DNA from: Balanoglossus misakiensis | Lineage: Eukaryota > Hemichordata | Assembly (NCBI GenBank): GCA_040954595.2 | Contig: CM082579.2 | Span: 14,756,001-14,820,000, forward strand | DNA: 64,000 nucleotides | Direction: 5' to 3' | Shown: positions 50,930 through 64,000 of the stretch, piece by piece | Numbering within the stretch: the first letter of the stretch is position 1 | Layout: each line of letters opens with the position of its first letter | Made by a program: the position numbers and the translations under genes | Notes under the pieces: model-generated | What the model saw: only the letters and a program-made list of their open reading frames with translations | The model's database searches: none | What the model was told of the DNA's origin: nothing

Positions 50930-53900
50930 TTCGACTTTGCAAAATCTCAAAATTTCGTAGATTTTTGAAAAAAAACATGGGTAAAAATCATCAAAAAATG
51001 ACAAATTTTCGACTTTGCAAAATCTCACAATTTCGTCGATTTTTGAAAAAAAATCATGGGTGAAAATGCATCAAAAAATGAGAAATTTTCGACTTTGCAA
51101 AATCTCAAAATTTCGTCAATTTTGAAAAAAATCATGGGTGAAAATCATCAAAAAATGACAAATTTTCGACTTTGCAAAATCTCAAAATTTCGTCGATTTT
51201 TGAAAAAAATCATGGGTGAAAAATCATCAAAAAAATGACAAATTTTCGACTTTGCAAAATCTCAAAATTTTGTTGATTTTTGAAAAAAATCATAGGTGAA
51301 AATCATCAAAAAATGACAAATTTTCGACTTTGCAAAATCTCAAAATTTCGTCGATTTTTGAAGAAAATCATGGGTGAAAATCATCAAAAAATGACAAATT
51401 TTCGACTTTGCAAAATCTCAAAATTTTTTCGATTGTTGAAAAAAATCATCGGTGAAAATCATCAAAAAATGACAAATTTTCGACATTGCAAAATCTCAAA
51501 ATTTCGTAGATTTTTGAAAAAAAACGGGTAAAAATCATCAAAAAATGACAAATTTTCGACTTTGCAAAATCTCAAAATTTCGTCCATTTTTAAAAAAAAA
51601 ACATGGGGGAAAATCATCAAAAAATGACAAATTTTCGACTTTGCAAAATCTCAAAATTTCGTCAATTTTGAATAAAAATCATGGGTGAAAATCATCAAAA
51701 AATGACAAATTTTCGACTTTGCAAAATCTCACAATTTCGTCGATTTTTGAAAAAAAATCATCGGTGAAAATGCATCAAAAATGAGAAATTTTCGACTTTG
51801 CAAAATCTCAAAATTTCGTCAATTTTGAAAAAAATCATGGGTGAAAATCATCAAAAAATGACAAATTTTCGACTTTGCAAAATCTCAAAATTTAGTCGAT
51901 TTTTGAAAAAAATCATGGGTGAAAAATCATCAAAAAAATGACAAATTTTCGACTTTGCAAAATCTCAAAATTTTGTTGATTTTTGAAAAAAATCATAGGT
52001 GAAAATCATCAAAAAATGACAAATTTTCGACTTTGCAAAATCTCAAAATTTCGTCGATTTTTGAAAAAAAATCATGGGTGAAAATCATCAAAAAAATGAC
52101 AAATTTTCGACGTTGCAAAATCTCAAAATTTTGTTGATTTTTGAAAAAAATCATAGGTGAAAATCATCAAAAAATGACAAATTTTCGACTTTGCAAAATC
52201 TCAAAATTTCGTCGATTTTTGAAGAAAATCATGGGTGAAAATCATCAAAAAATGACAAATTTTCGACTTTGCAAAATCTCAAAATTTTTTCGATTTTTGA
52301 AAAATATCATTGGTGAAAATCATCAAAAAATGACAAATTTTGAAAAAAAAACGGTTGAAAATCATCAAAAAATGACACATTTTCGACTTTGCAAAATCTC
52401 AAAATTTTTTCGATTGTTGAAAAAAATCATCGGTGAAAATCATCAAAAAATGACAAATTTTCGACTTTGCAAAATCTCAAAATTTCGTCGATTTTTGAAA
52501 AAAATCATGGGTGAAAATCATCAAAAAAATGACAAATTTTCGACGTTGCAAAATCTCAAAATTTTGTTGATTTTTGACAAAAATCATAGGTGAAAATCAT
52601 CAAAAAATGACAAATTTTCGACTTTGCAAAATCTCAAAATTTCGTCGATTTTTGAAGAAAATCATGGGTGAAAATCATCAAAAAATGACAAATTTTCGAC
52701 TTTGCAAAATCTCAAAATTTTTTCGATTTTTGAAAAATATCATTGGTTAAAATCATCAAAAAATGACAAATTTTGAAAAAAAAACGGATGAAAATGATCA
52801 AAAAATGACACATTTACGACTTTGCAAAATCTCAAAATTTCGTCGATTTTTGAAAAAAAAATCATGGGTGAAAATCATCAAAAAATGAAAATTTTTCGTC
52901 TTTGCAAAATCTCAAAATTTCGTCCATTTTTGAAAAAAAAATCATGGGTAAAAATCATCAAAAATGACAAATTTTCGTCTTTGCAAAATCTCAAAATTTC
53001 GTCGATTTTTGAAGAAAATCATGGGTGAAAATCATCAAAAAATGACAAATTTTCGACTTTGCAAAATCTCAAATTTTTTTCGATTTTTGAAAAAAGACAT
53101 GGGTGAAAATCATCAAAAAATGACAAATTTTCGACTTTGCAAAATCTCAAAATTTCGTAGATTTTTGAAAAAAAACATGGGTAAAAATCATCAAAAAATG
53201 ACAAATTTTCGACTTTGCAAAATCTCAAAATTTCGTCAATTTTGAATAAAAATCATGGGTGAAAATCATCAAAAAATGACAAATTTTCGACTTTGCAAAA
53301 TCTCAAAATTTTTTCGATTGTTGAAAAAAATCATCGGTGAAAATCATCAAAAAATGACAAATTTTCGACTTTGCAAAATCTCAAAATTTCGTCAATTTTG
53401 AATAAAAATCATGGGTGAAAATCATCAAAAAATGACAAATTTTCGACTTTGCAAAATCTCACAATTTCGTCGATTTTTGAAAAAAAATCATGGGTGAAAA
53501 TGCATCAAAAAATGAGAAATTTTCGACTTTGCAAAATCTCAAAATTTTGTTGATTTTTGAAAAAAATCATAGGTGAAAATCATCAAAAAATGACAAATTT
53601 TCGACTTTGCAAAATCTCAAAATTTCGTCGATTTTTGAAGAAAATCATGGGTGAAAATCATCAAAAAATGACAAATTTTCGACTTTGCAAAATCTCAAAA
53701 TTTTTTCGATTTTTGAAAAAAAACATGGGTGAAAATCATCAAAAAATGACAAATTTTCGACTTTGCAAAATCTCAAAATTTCGTAGATTTTTGAAAAAAA
53801 ACATGGGTAAAAATCATCAAAAAATGACAAATTTTCGACTTTGCAAAATCTCAAAATTTCGTCCATTTTTAAAAAAAAAACATGGGGGAAAATCATCAAA

Positions 53901-56900
53901 AAATGACAAATTTTCGACTTTGCAAAATCTCAAAATTTCGTCAATTTTGAATAAAAATCATGGGTGAAAATCATCAAAAAATGACAAATTTTCGACTTTG
54001 CAAAATCTCACAATTTCGTCGATTTTTGAAAAAAAATCATGGGTGAAAATGCATCAAAAATGAGAAATTTTCGACTTTGCAAAATCTCAAAATTTCGTCA
54101 ATTTTGAAAAAAATCATGGGTGAAAATCATCAAAAAATGACAAATTTTCGACTTTGCAAAATCTCAAAATTTAGTCGATTTTTGAAAAAAATCATGGGTG
54201 AAAAATCATCAAAAAAATGACAAATTTTCGACTTTGCAAAATCTCAAAATTTTGTTGATTTTTGAAAAAAATCATAGGTGAAAATCATCAAAAAATGACA
54301 AATTTTCGACTTTGCAAAATCTCAAAATTTCGTCGATTTTTGAAGAAAATCATGGGTGAAAATCATCAAAATATGACAAATTTTCGACTTTGCAAAATCT
54401 CAAAATTTCGTCGATTTTTGAAAAAAATCATGGGTGAAAATCATCAAAAAAATGACAAATTTTCGACGTTGCAAAATCTCAAAATTTTGTTGATTTTTGA
54501 AAAAAATCATAGGTGAAAATCATCAAAAAATGACAAATTTTCGACTTTGCAAAATCTCAAAATTTCGTCGATTTTTGAAGAAAATCATGGGTGAAAATCA
54601 TCAAAAAATGACAAATTTTCGACTTTGCAAAATCTCAAAATTTTTTCGATTGTTGAAAAAAATCATCGGTGAAAATCATCAAAAAATGACAAATTTTCGA
54701 CTTTGCAAAATCTCAAAATTTCGTCAATTTTGAATAAAAATCATGGGTGAAAATCATCAAAAAATGACAAATTTTCGACTTTGCAAAATCTCACAATTTC
54801 GTCGATTTTTGAAAAAAAATCATGGGTGAAAATGCATCAAAAAATGAGAAATTTTCGACTTTGCAAAATCTCAAAATTTTGTTGATTTTTGAAAAAAATC
54901 ATAGGTGAAAATCATCAAAAAATGACAAATTTTCGACTTTGCAAAATCTCAAAATTTCGTCGATTTTTGAAGAAAATCATGGGTGAAAATCATCAAAAAA
55001 TGACAAATTTTCGACTTTGCAAAATCTCAAAATTTCGTAGATTTTTGAAAAAAAACATGGGTAAAAATCATCAAAAAATGACAAATTTTCGACTTTGCAA
55101 AATCTCAAAATTTCGTCGATTTTTGAAGAAAATCATGGGTGAAAATCATCAAAAAATGACAAATTTTCGACTTTGCAAAATCTCAAAATTTTTTCGATTT
55201 TTGAAAAAAGACATGGGTGAAAATCATCAAAAAATGACAAATTTTCGACTTTGCAAAATCTCAAAATTTCGTAGATTTTTGAAAAAAAACATGGGTAAAA
55301 ATCATCAAAAAATGACAAATTTTCGACTTTGCAAAATCTCAAAATTTCGTTCATTTTTAAAAAAAAAACATGGGGGAAAATCATCAAAAAATGACAAATT
55401 TTCGACTTTGCAAAATCTCAAAATTTTTTCGATTTTTGAAAAAAGACATGGGTGAAAATCATCAAAAAATGACAAATTTTCGACTTTGCAAAATCTCAAA
55501 ATTTCGTAGATTTTTGAAAAAAAACATGGGTAAAAATCATCAAAAAATGACAAATTTTCGACTTTGCAAAATCTCAAAATTTCGTCCATTTTTAAAAAAA
55601 AAACATGGGGGAAAATCATCAAAAAATGACAAATTTTCGACTTTGCAAAATCTCAAAATTTCGTCAATTTTGAATAAAAATCATGGGTGAAAATCATCAA
55701 AAAATGACAAATTTTCGACTTTGCAAAATCTCACAATTTCGTCGATTTTTGAAAAAAAATCATGGGTGAAAATGCATCAAAAATGAGAAATTTTCGACTT
55801 TGCAAAATCTCAAAATTTCGTCAATTTTGAAAAAAATCATGGGTGAAAATCATCAAAAAATGACAAATTTTCGACTTTGCAAAATCTCAAAATTTAGTCG
55901 ATTTTTGAAAAAAATCATGGGTGAAAAATCATCAAAAAAATGACAAATTTTCGACTTTGCAAAATCTCAAAATTTTGTTGATTTTTGAAAAAAATCATAG
56001 GTGAAAATCATCAAAAAATGACAAATTTTCGACTTTGCAAAATCTCAAAATTTCGTCGATTTTTGAAGAAAATCATGGGTGAAAATCATCAAAATATGAC
56101 AAATTTTCGACTTTGCAAAATCTCAAAATTTCGTCGATTTTTGAAAAAAATCATGGGTGAAAATCATCAAAAAAATGACAAATTTTCGACGTTGCAAAAT
56201 CTCAAAATTTTGTTGATTTTTGAAAAAAATCATAGGTGAAAATCATCAAAAAATGACAAATTTTCGACTTTGCAAAATCTCAAAATTTTTTCGATTGTTG
56301 AAAAAAATCATCGGTGAAAATCATCAAAAAATGACAAATTTTCGACTTTGCAAAATCTCAAAATTTCGTCAATTTTGAATAAAAATCATGGGTGAAAATC
56401 ATCAAAAAATGACAAATTTTCGACTTTGCAAAATCTCACAATTTCGTCGATTTTTGAAAAAAAATCATGGGTGAAAATGCATCAAAAAATGAGAAATTTT
56501 CGACTTTGCAAAATCTCAAAATTTTGTTGATTTTTGAAAAAAATCATAGGTGAAAATCATCAAAAAATGACAAATTTTCGACTTTGCAAAATCTCAAAAT
56601 TTCGTCGATTTTTGAAGAAAATCATGGGTGAAAATCATCAAAAAATGACAAATTTTCGACTTTGCAAAATCTCAAAATTTCGTAGATTTTTGAAAAAAAA
56701 CATGGGTAAAAATCATCAAAAAATGACAAATTTTCGACTTTGCAAAATCTCAAAATTTCGTCGATTTTTGAAGAAAATCATGGGTGAAAATCATCAAAAA
56801 ATGACAAATTTTCGACTTTGCAAAATCTCAAAATTTTTTCGATTTTTGAAAAAAGACATGGGTGAAAATCATCAAAAAATGACAAATTTTCGACTTTGCA

Positions 56901-59900
56901 AAATCTCAAAATTTCGTAGATTTTTGAAAAAAAACATGGGTAAAAATCATCAAAAAATGACAAATTTTCGACTTTGCAAAATCTCAAAATTTCGTCCATT
57001 TTTAAAAAAAAAACATGGGGGAAAATCATCAAAAAATGACAAATTTTCGACTTTGCAAAATCTCAAAATTTCGTCAATTTTGAATAAAAATCATGGGTGA
57101 AAATCATCAAAAAATGACAAATTTTCGACTTTGCAAAATCTCACAATTTCGTCGATTTTTGAAAAAAAATCATGGGTGAAAATGCATCAAAAATGAGAAA
57201 TTTTCGACTTTGCAAAATCTCAAAATTTCGTCAATTTTGAAAAAAATCATGGGTGAAAATCATCAAAAAATGACAAATTTTCGACTTTGCAAAATCTCAA
57301 AATTTAGTCGATTTTTGAAAAAAATCATGGGTGAAAAATCATCAAAAAAATGACAAATTTTCGACTTTGCAAAATCTCAAAATTTTGTTGATTTTTGAAA
57401 AAAATCATAGGTGAAAATCATCAAAAAATGACAAATTTTCGACTTTGCAAAATCTCAAAATTTCGTCGATTTTTGAAGAAAATCATGGGTGAAAATCATC
57501 AAAATATGACAAATTTTCGACTTTGCAAAATCTCAAAATTTCGTCGATTTTTGAAAAAAATCATGGGTGAAAATCATCAAAAAATGACACATTTTCGACT
57601 TTGCAAAATCTCAAAATTTTTTCGATTGTTGAAAAAAATCATCGGTGAAAATCATCAAAAAATGACAAATTTTCGACTTTGCAAAATCTCAAAATTTCGT
57701 CGATTTTTGAAAAAAATCATGGGTGAAAATCATCAAAAAAATGACAAATTTTCGACGTTGCAAAATCTCAAAATTTTGTTGATTTTTGACAAAAATCATA
57801 GGTGAAAATCATCAAAAAATGACAAATTTTCGACTTTGCAAAATCTCAAAATTTCGTCGTTTTTTGAAGAAAATCATGGGTGAAAATCATCAAAAAATGA
57901 CAAATTTTCGACTTTGCAAAATCTCAAAATTTTTTCGATTTTTGAAAAATATCATTGGTTAAAATCATCAAAAAATGACAAATTTTGAAAAAAAAACGGG
58001 TGAAAATGATCAAAAAATGACACATTTACGACTTTGCAAAATCTCAAAATTTCGTCGATTTTTAAAAAAAAATCATGGGTGAAAATCATCAAAAAATGAA
58101 AATTTTTCGTCTTTGCAAAATCTCAAAATTTCGTCCATTTTTGAAAAAAAAATCATGGGTAAAAATCATCAAAAATGACAAATTTTCGTCTTTGCAAAAT
58201 CTCAAAATTTCGTCGATTTTTGAAGAAAATCATGGGTGAAAATCATCAAAAAATGACAAATTTTCGACTTTGCAAAATCTCAAATTTTTTTGATTTTTGA
58301 AAAAAGACATGGGTGAAAATCATCAAAAAATGACAAATTTTCGACTTTGCAAAATCTCAAAATTTCGTAGATTTTTGAAAAAAAACATGGGTAAAAATCA
58401 TCAAAAAATGACAAATTTTCGACTTTGCAAAATCTCAAAATTTCGTCAATTTTGAATAAAAATCATGGGTGAAAATCATCAAAAAATGACAAATTTTCGA
58501 CTTTGCAAAATCTCACAATTTCGTCGATTTTTGAAAAAAAATCATGGGTGAAAATGCATCAAAAAATGAGAAATTTTCGACTTTGCAAAATCTCAAAATT
58601 TCGTCAATTTTGAAAAAAATCATGGGTGAAAATCATCAAAAAATGACAAATTTTCGACTTTGCAAAATCTCAAAATTTCGTCGATTTTTGAAAAAAATCA
58701 TGGGTGAAAAATCATCAAAAAAATGACAAATTTTCGACTTTGCAAAATCTCAAAATTTTGTTGATTTTTGAAAAAAATCATAGGTGAAAATCATCAAAAA
58801 ATGACAAATTTTCGACATTGCAAAATCTCAAAATTTCGTCGATTTTTGAAGAAAATCATGGGTGAAAATCATCAAAAAATTACAAATTTTCGACTTTGCA
58901 AAATCTCAAAATTTTTTCGATTTTTGAAAAATATCATTGGTGAAAATCATCAAAAATGACAAATTTTGAAAAAAAACGGGTAAAAATCATCAAAAAATGA
59001 CACATTTTCGACTTTGCAAAATCTCAAAATTTTTTCGATTGTTGAAAAAAATCATCGGTGAAAATCATCAAAAAATGACAAATTTTCGACTTTGCAAAAT
59101 CTCAAAATTTCGTCGATTTTTGAAAAAAATCATGGGTGAAAATCATCAAAAAAATGACAAATTTTCGACGTTGCAAAATCTCAAAATTTTGTTGATTTTT
59201 GACAAAAATCATAGGTGAAAATCATCAAAAAATGACAAATTTTCGACTTTGCAAAATCTCAAAATTTCGTCGATTTTTGAAGAAAATCATGGGTGAAAAT
59301 CATCAAAAAATGACAAATTTTCGACTTTGCAAAATCTCAAATTTTTTTCGATTTTTGAAAAATATCATGGGTGAAAATCATCAAAAAATGACAAATTTTG
59401 AAAAAAAAACGGGTGAAAATGATCAAAAAATGACACATTTACGACTTTGCAAAATCTCAAAATTTCGTCGATTTTTGAAAAAAAATCATGGGTGAAAATC
59501 ATCAAAAAATGAAAATTTTTCGTCTTTGCAAAATCTCAAAATTTCGTCCATTTTTGAAAAAAAAATCATGGGTAAAAATCATCAAAAATGACAAATTTTC
59601 GTCTTTGCAAAATCTCAAAATTTCGTCGATTTTTGAAGAAAATCATGGGTGAAAATCATCAAAAAATGACAAATTTTCGACTTTGCAAAATCTCAAATTT
59701 TTTTCGATTTTTGAAAAAAGACATGGGTGAAAATCATCAAAAAATGACAAATTTTCGACTTTGCAAAATCTCAAAATTTCGTAGATTTTTGAAAAAAAAC
59801 ATGGGTAAAAATCATCAAAAAATGACAAATTTTCGACTTTGCAAAATCTCAAAATTTCGTCAATTTTGAATAAAAATCATGGGTGAAAATCATCAAAAAA

Positions 59901-62900
59901 TGACAAATTTTCGACTTTGCAAAATCTCACAATTTCGTCGATTTTTGAAAAAAAATCATGGGTGAAAATGCATCAAAAAATGAGAAATTTTCGACTTTGC
60001 AAAATCTCAAAATTTCGTCAATTTTGAAAAAAACCATGGGTGAAAATCATCAAAAAATGACAAATTTTCGACTTTGCAAAATCTCAAAATTTCGTCGATT
60101 TTTGAAAAAAATCATGGGTGAAAAATCATCAAAAAAATGACAAATTTTCGACTTTGCAAAATCTCAAAATTTTGTTGATTTTTGAAAAAAATCATAGGTG
60201 AAAATCATCAAAAAATGACAAATTTTCGACTTTGCAAAATCTCAAAATTTCGTCGATTTTTGAAGAAAATCATGGGTGAAAATCATCAAAAAATTACAAA
60301 TTTTCGACTTTGCAAAATCTCAAAATTTTTTCGATTGTTGAAAAAAATCATCGGTGAAAATCATCAAAAAATGACAAATTTTCGACTTTGCAAAATCTCA
60401 AAATTTCGTCGATTTTTGAAAAAAAATCATGGGTGAAAATCATCAAAAAAATGACAAATTTTCGACGTTGCAAAATCTCAAAATTTTGTTGATTTTTGAA
60501 AAAAATCATAGGTGAAAATCATCAAAAAATGACAAATTTTCGACTTTGCAAAATTTCAAAATTTTTTCGATTTTTGAAAAATATCATTGGTGAAAATCAT
60601 CAAAAAATGACAAATTTTGAAAAAAAAACGGGTGAAAATCATCAAAAAATGACACATTTTCGACTTTGCAAAATCTCAAAATTTTTTCGATTGTTGAAAA
60701 AAATCATCGGTGAAAATCATCAAAAAATGACAAATTTTCGACTTTGCAAAATCTCAAAATTTCGTCGATTTTTGAAAAAAATCATGGGTGAAAATCATCA
60801 AAAAAATGACAAATTTTCGACGTTGCAAAATCTCAAAATTTCGTCGATTTTTGAAGAAAATCATGGGTGAAAATCATCAAAAAATGACAAATTTTCGACT
60901 TTGCAAAATCTCAAAATTTTTTCGATTTTTGAAAAATATCATTGGTGAAAATCATCAAAAATTGACAAATTTTGAAAAAAAAACGGGTGAAAATCATCAA
61001 AAAATGACACATTTTCGACTTTGCAAAATCTCAAAATTTTTTCGATTGTTGAAAAAAATCATCGGTGAAAATCATCAAAAAATGACAAATTTTCGACTTT
61101 GCAAAATCTCAAAATTTCGTCGATTTTTGAAAAAAATCATGGGTGAAAATCATCAAAAAAATGACAAATTTTCGACGTTGCAAAATCTCAAAATTTTGTT
61201 GATTTTTGACAAAAATCATAGGTGAAAATCATCAAAAAATGACAAATTTTCGACTTTGCAAAATCTCAAAATTTCGTCGATTTTTGAAGAAAATCATGGG
61301 TGAAAATCATCAAAAAATGACAAATTTTCGACTTTGCAAAATCTCAAAATTTCGTCCATTTTTGAAAAAAAAATCATGGGTAAAAATCATCAAAAATGAC
61401 AAATTTTCGTCTTTGCAAAATCTCAAAATTTCGTCGATTTTTGAAGAAAATCATGGGTGAAAATCATCAAAAAATGACAAAATTTTCGACTTTGCAAAAT
61501 CTCAAAATTTCGTCGATTTTTGAAAAAAATCATGGGGGAAAATCATGAAAAAATGACAAATTTTCCTCTTTGCAAAATCTTAAAATTTCGTCGATTTTTG
61601 AAAAAAATCATCGGTGAAAATCATCAAAAAATGACAAATTTTCGACTTTGCAAAATCTCAAAATTTCGTCGATTTTTGAAAAAAATCATGGGTGAAAATC
61701 ATCAAAAAAATGACAAATTTTCGACGTTGCAAAATCTCAAAATTTTGTAGATTTTTGACAAAAATCATAGGTGAAAATCATCAAAAAATGACATATTTTC
61801 GACTTTGCAAAATCTCAAAATTTCGTCGATTTTTGAAGAAAATCGTGGGTGAAAATCATCAAAAAATGACAAAATTTTCGACTTTGCAAAATCTCAAAAT
61901 TTCGTCGATTTTTGAAAAAAATCATGGGGGAAAATCATGAAAAAATGACAAATTTTCCTCTTTGCAAAATCTTAAAATTTCGTCGATTTTTGAAAAAAAA
62001 TCATGGGTGAAAATCATCAAAAAATGACAAATTTTCGTCTTTGCAAAATCTCAAATTTTCGTCGATTTTTGAAAAAAAATCATGGTTGAAAATCATCAAA
62101 AAATGACAAAATTTTCGACTTTGTAAAATCACAAAATTTCGTCGATTTTGAAAAAAATCATAGGTTCGTCGATTTTTTAAAAAAAAACATGGGTGAAAAT
62201 CATCAAAAAATGACAAATTTTGAAAAAAAACGGGTGAAAATCATCAAAAAATGACACATTTACGACTTTGCAAAATCTCAAAATTTCGTCGATTTTTGAA
62301 AAAAAATCATGGGTGAAAATCATCAAAAAATGAAAATTTTTCGTCTTTGCAAAATCTCAAAATTTCGTCCATTTTTGAAAAAAAAATCATGGGTAAAAAT
62401 CATCAAAAATGACAAATTTTCGTCTTTGCAAAATCTCAAAATTTCGTCGATTTTTGAAGAAAATCATGGGTGAAAATCATCAAAAAATGACAAATTTTCG
62501 ACTTTGCAAAATCTCAAAATTTTTTCGATTTTTGAAAAAAGACGGGTGAAAATCATCAAAAAATGACACATTTTCGTCGACTTTGCAAAATCTCAAAATT
62601 TCGTCGATTTTTGAAAAAAATCATGGGGGAAAATCATGAAAAAATGACAAATTTTCCTCTTTGCAAAATCTCAAAATTTCGTCGATTTTTAAAAAAAGAC
62701 ATGGGTGAAAATCATCAAAAAATAACAAATTTTCGACTTTGCAAAATCTCAAAATTTCGTCCATTTTTGAAAAAAAATCATGGGTAAAAATCATCAAAAA
62801 ATGACAAATTTTGAAAAGAAAACGGGTGAAAATCATCAAAAAATGACACATTTTCGACTTTGCAAAATCTCAAAATTTCGTCGATTTTTGAAAAAAAATC

Positions 62901-64000
62901 ATGGGTGAAAATCATCAAAAAAATGACAAATTTTCGACGTTGCAAAATCTCAAAATTTTGTTGATTTTTGAAAAAAATCATAGGTGAAAATCATCAAAAA
63001 ATGACAAATTTTCGACTTTGCAAAATCTCAAAATTTTTTCGATTTTTGAAAAATATCATTGGTGAAAATCATCAAAAAATGACAAATTTTGAAAAAAAAC
63101 GGGTGAAAATCATCAAAAAATGACACATTTTCGACTTTGCAAAATCTCAAAATTTTTTCGATTGTTGAAAAAAATCATCGGTGAAAATCATCAAAAAATG
63201 ACAAATTTTCGACTTTGCAAAATCTCAAAATTTCGTCGATTTTTGAAAAAAATCATGGGTGAAAATCATCAAAAAAATGACAAATTTTCGACGTTGCAAA
63301 ATCTCAAAATTTCGTCGATTTTTGAAGAAAATCATGGGTGAAAATCATCAAAAAATGACAAATTTTCGACTTTGCAAAATCTCAAAATTTTTTCGATTTT
63401 TGAAAAATATCATTGGTGAAAATCATCAAAAAATGACAAATTTTGAAAAAAAAACGGGTGAAAATCATCAAAAAATGACACATTTTCGACTTTGCAAAAT
63501 CTCAAAATTTTTTCGATTGTTGAAAAAAATCATCGGTGAAAATCATCAAAAAATGACAAAATTTTCGACTTTGTAAAATCACAAAATTTCGTCGATTTTG
63601 AAAAAAATCATAGGTTCGTCGATTTTTTAAAAAAAAACATGGGTGAAAATCATCAAAAAATGACACATTTACGACTTTGCAAAATCTCAAAATTTCGTCG
63701 ATTTTTGAAAAAAAATCATGGGTGAAAATCATCAAAAAATGAAAATTTTTCGTCTTTGCAAAATCTCAAAATTTCGTCCATTTTTGAAAAAAAAATCATG
63801 GGTAAAAATCATCAAAAATGACAAATTTTCGTCTTTGCAAAATCTCAAAATTTCGTCGATTTTTGAAGAAAATCATGGGTGAAAATCATCAAAAAATGAC
63901 AAAATTTTCGACTTTGCAAAATCTCAAAATTTCGTCGATTTTTGAAAAAAATCATGGGGGAAAATCATGAAAAAATGACAAATTTTCCTCTTTGCAAAAT
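50930..64000. repeat. 78-bp satellite array with higher-order structure
   Basis: The unit contains TTTTCGACTTTGCAAAATCT, CAAAATTTCGTCGATTTTTG, AAAAAAATCATGGGTGAAAA and TCATCAAAAAATGACAAA. It repeats about 165 times to the window edge. Variants (TTTCGTAGA, TTTTTTCGA, TTTTGTTGA, TTCGTCCA, GAAAATGCATCA, ACATGGGG) recur in fixed order, giving higher-order repeats: the CAAAATATGAC variant is at 54367, 56090 and 57500 (spacings 1723 and 1410), and a GAAAATGCATCAAAAAATGAG block at 58550 and 59964 (about 1414). About a dozen short units of about 43 bp lack the TTCGACTTTG..TCGATTT part. The period of 26 codons keeps frames open on both strands; these are not genes. Confidence 0.97.
61500..64000. repeat. 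Distal subfamily of the 78-bp satellite
   Basis: Here units with TTTTCCTCTTTGCAAAATCT (near 61560, 61950, 62650 and 63980), TTTTCGACTTTGTAAAATCA and ATAGGTTCGTCGATTTTTTA appear and recur about 1450 bp apart (62111 and 63561), with an internal deletion in one copy. They are absent from the left 10 kb, so this is a separate homogenisation block. Confidence 0.85.

Noticed and set aside
51056-63735. Repetitive basic frames (MGENHQKMTNFRLCKISKF type) on both strands
   Set aside because: Shadow of the 78-bp (26-codon) satellite, with copies broken wherever a unit length changes. No transcript signals.

Overview
This is nuclear DNA from an animal, most likely a marine invertebrate; I cannot name the species. 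It is AT-rich and intron-bearing, carries CR1/L2-type LINE fragments and many miniature DNA transposons, and has kilobases of tandem satellite at both ends. Nothing looks bacterial or organellar. Few real genes are visible. About nine tenths of the window is repeat, and most open frames are shadows of satellite units or inverted repeats.

Layout. 1-5640: satellite built from 90-bp and 74/75-bp versions of one unit. 5641-9085: AT-rich DNA with a tRNA-like hairpin, four small tandem repeats (periods 52, 94, 60 and 50 bp) and a mobile-element fragment. 9085-9378: 3' end of an L2-like LINE. 9380-23612: many degenerate copies of an internally repetitive family that ends in a hairpin followed by CTAA, interrupted by TIR elements. 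Within and beyond it lies a segmental duplication (A about 14140-19727, B about 22320-26214). The two copies act as each other's empty site and so date two transposon insertions. Each copy also carries two exon-like cassettes on the minus strand with conserved branch-point, acceptor and donor signals. A candidate first exon lies at 27028-27072.

26368-35732 is rich in inverted repeats: a 415-bp palindrome with a G-quadruplex-type apex, a 4.07-kb foldback element with 9-bp target duplications, and a 190-bp palindrome. 36337-36932 (minus) is the last coding exon of a UBE2J1-type tail-anchored ubiquitin-conjugating enzyme, with one frameshift. 39265-40361 (plus) holds three exons of a broken hAT-transposase-derived (ZNF862-like) gene. 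40445-46448 is a nest: a hairpin-ended element with about 240-bp internal units, invaded by two LINEs on the minus strand, each of which was then hit by a 576-bp TTAA-flanked MITE. 46850-48570 holds more MITE copies and one isolated exon-like segment. 50930 to the window end is a 78-bp satellite with higher-order structure.

Function. The only confident host-gene product is the UBE2J1-like exon, an ERAD ubiquitin-conjugating enzyme anchored in the ER membrane. The most unusual structure is the four-cassette exon-like set at 18353-26164, in which two paralogous cassettes share their splice signals but carry the same core in opposite orientation.
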